64,000 nucleotides of DNA from Hemileia vastatrix (taxonomy: Eukaryota > Basidiomycota > Pucciniomycetes > Pucciniales > Zaghouaniaceae): the NCBI GenBank assembly GCA_030280995.1, contig JASXTE010000015.1, forward strand, positions 930,001 to 994,000. The letters run 5' to 3'. Within the stretch, counting starts at the first letter, position 1. Each line of letters begins with the position of its first letter. Positions 62,938 to 64,000 of this stretch are shown here, piece after piece. The notes under the pieces are model-generated. The model was not told the DNA's origin, ran no database searches, and was given only the letters and a program-made list of their open reading frames with translations. The position numbers were made by a program, and so were the translations under genes.

Positions 62938-64000
62938 CGTTATGGTAAGGTAAACTCTTACAGTCGCCTTGCTGTAAGCAGAATCCGGAGGAGATATGTG
63001 GATTTAGCTGAAAACCCCGTCCTTCCAATAAAAATAATAAAATGGGAATTCTAAATCACTAAGCTAACCAGTCTACTTGGATCTGATTGATAAAAATAAT
63101 GAAACTCTAAAATATTTAACGCTTATTGAGATTTAATGATTGTGGCTGTTGAGAAAAAAATACTGATAACAACAATTAAGGTGTACCAGTGAAAGATCTG
63201 AAAAGATTGACTTTTATGTTTTTATAATAATTTGAATTTTTATGAGACAGCAATAATCAAGTCCCAGTAATGAAGACCTTTCTAAAGATACCCTGTATGA
63301 AGTGTGATTTAAATTGTTCAGTAGTATTTCTAAAATGTTATATATAAAATTAAAGTTATAAGGGTATTACAAATTTATTTAATTTGTTGAGTAATAAAAA
63401 ATAAGACCGTGGTGGTTAATGATTAAGCTGTATGTTGCATTCCCCTCCTCAATTTCGAGTTTGAGAGGCTCTTAAGTATTCCTAGTCACGTGCCTAAGTT
63501 TTCCCCTCCAGAGCTCACCCAGAGTCAATCCGGAGCCCGTACGGAGTCCGTACGGAGTCCAAGCGGACTCAATTAGAACCTTTAAAAATATAATAGAAAA
63601 TCTAGAAAAATTACACATGATAGAGCCACTTTCCCTTTACATTCCAAACTAATTTTAGTAGTCTGCGCAGCTCTAATCACCACGTGAAAATTCATTAAAG
63701 TTAAGTAATTTTTAAAAACGTAAGTATTTCTATAAAACTTTAAAATTCATTTAAAAAATATAAGAAAAATAGTAAAAATTCTGGGAAAATTTCCCAAGGT
63801 TCTTGAGTGACTCGACTTGATACTTATAAATTTTTCAGACCGTAAAAATAAGTTTTCTCCGTAAAATAAATTGTTTTTGCGTAGGCATTTGCTTTTAACC
63901 AAATTTCTTTATATTTAAAACTCAAAAAAAATTTAATAAAACCCTTTTATAAAATAATAACGCCAATCTTGCGCGCCGTAATAACTTCATTTACGTACTT
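62938..64000. other. Gene-free region starting with an LTR-like sequence
   Basis: TGGTAAGGTAAACTCTTACAG followed by TCGCCTTGCTGTAAGCAGAATCC resembles 44708 onward, so it is probably an inserted LTR cutting Q. At 63400-63475 lies a tRNA-like segment with A-box-like TGGTTAATGATTAAG and B-box-like TTTCGAGTTTG. At 63530-63572 lies a short repeat of CGGAGTCCGTA. The rest is AT-rich to the window end. No supported gene. Confidence 0.5.

Overview
The window looks like repeat-dominated nuclear DNA of a fungus, most likely a basidiomycete of the rust type (Pucciniales). The reasons are its AT-richness, introns of about 60 nt with GTAAGY donors, chromodomain Ty3/gypsy elements of the kind abundant in rust genomes, a PIF/Harbinger transposase, a decayed TET/JBP-like oxygenase and a Zn2Cys6 motif. 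Species cannot be decided from the sequence. No rRNA, convincing tRNA, CRISPR array or bacterial-type operon was seen.

Layout. 1-1.3 kb holds a Ty1/copia-type gag on the minus strand. 1.4-5.3 kb is gene-free but crowded with short fold-back elements (MITEs) that mostly have TA target duplications. 5.35-7.0 kb is the only convincing host gene: a six-exon gene on the minus strand for a secreted, probably GPI-anchored glycoprotein. 7.0-11.16 kb is intergenic, with a 669-bp near-perfect palindrome and more fold-backs and tandem repeats.

11.16-30.09 kb is a nest of Ty3/gypsy elements. An old plus-strand element (P) has its 5' LTR split by a young full-length minus-strand element (M, 11871-21602, target duplication GTCTG). 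Its gag is split by a solo LTR of its own family (duplication CAAGT) and its pol by another solo LTR (duplication TACTC). Then come a roughly 233-bp tandem array (30.6-31.6 kb), a gag-protease remnant with its LTR (R, 32.0-35.6 kb), a copia RNase H remnant, an apparently intact two-exon Harbinger transposase (38.4-39.6 kb), polypyrimidine and polypurine tracts, a decayed TET/JBP-like oxygenase (41.1-42.2 kb), LTR debris and assorted minisatellites.

49.2-62.9 kb is a second nest. Plus-strand element Q, a relative of M, has its 5' LTR split by a complete 8.5-kb chromodomain element S (50638-59139, duplication AGTAT) and its gag split by a solo LTR of the R family (duplication CCAC).

The most interesting signals are these. 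(1) Element S carries an antisense, spliced gene next to its 3' LTR with a Zn2Cys6-type cysteine pattern, broken by one 1-nt indel. (2) S has a textbook -1 frameshift cassette at its gag-pol junction: A AAA AAC, UAG UAG, then a 9-bp stem. (3) Elements M, P and Q share a conserved overlapping reading frame at the 5' end of gag, where silent changes show that this frame, not the long gag frame, is the constrained one. (4) Nearly all stops in S are TGA at sites best explained by CGA to TGA changes, which together with the CpG-biased LTR differences suggests methylation-driven decay.
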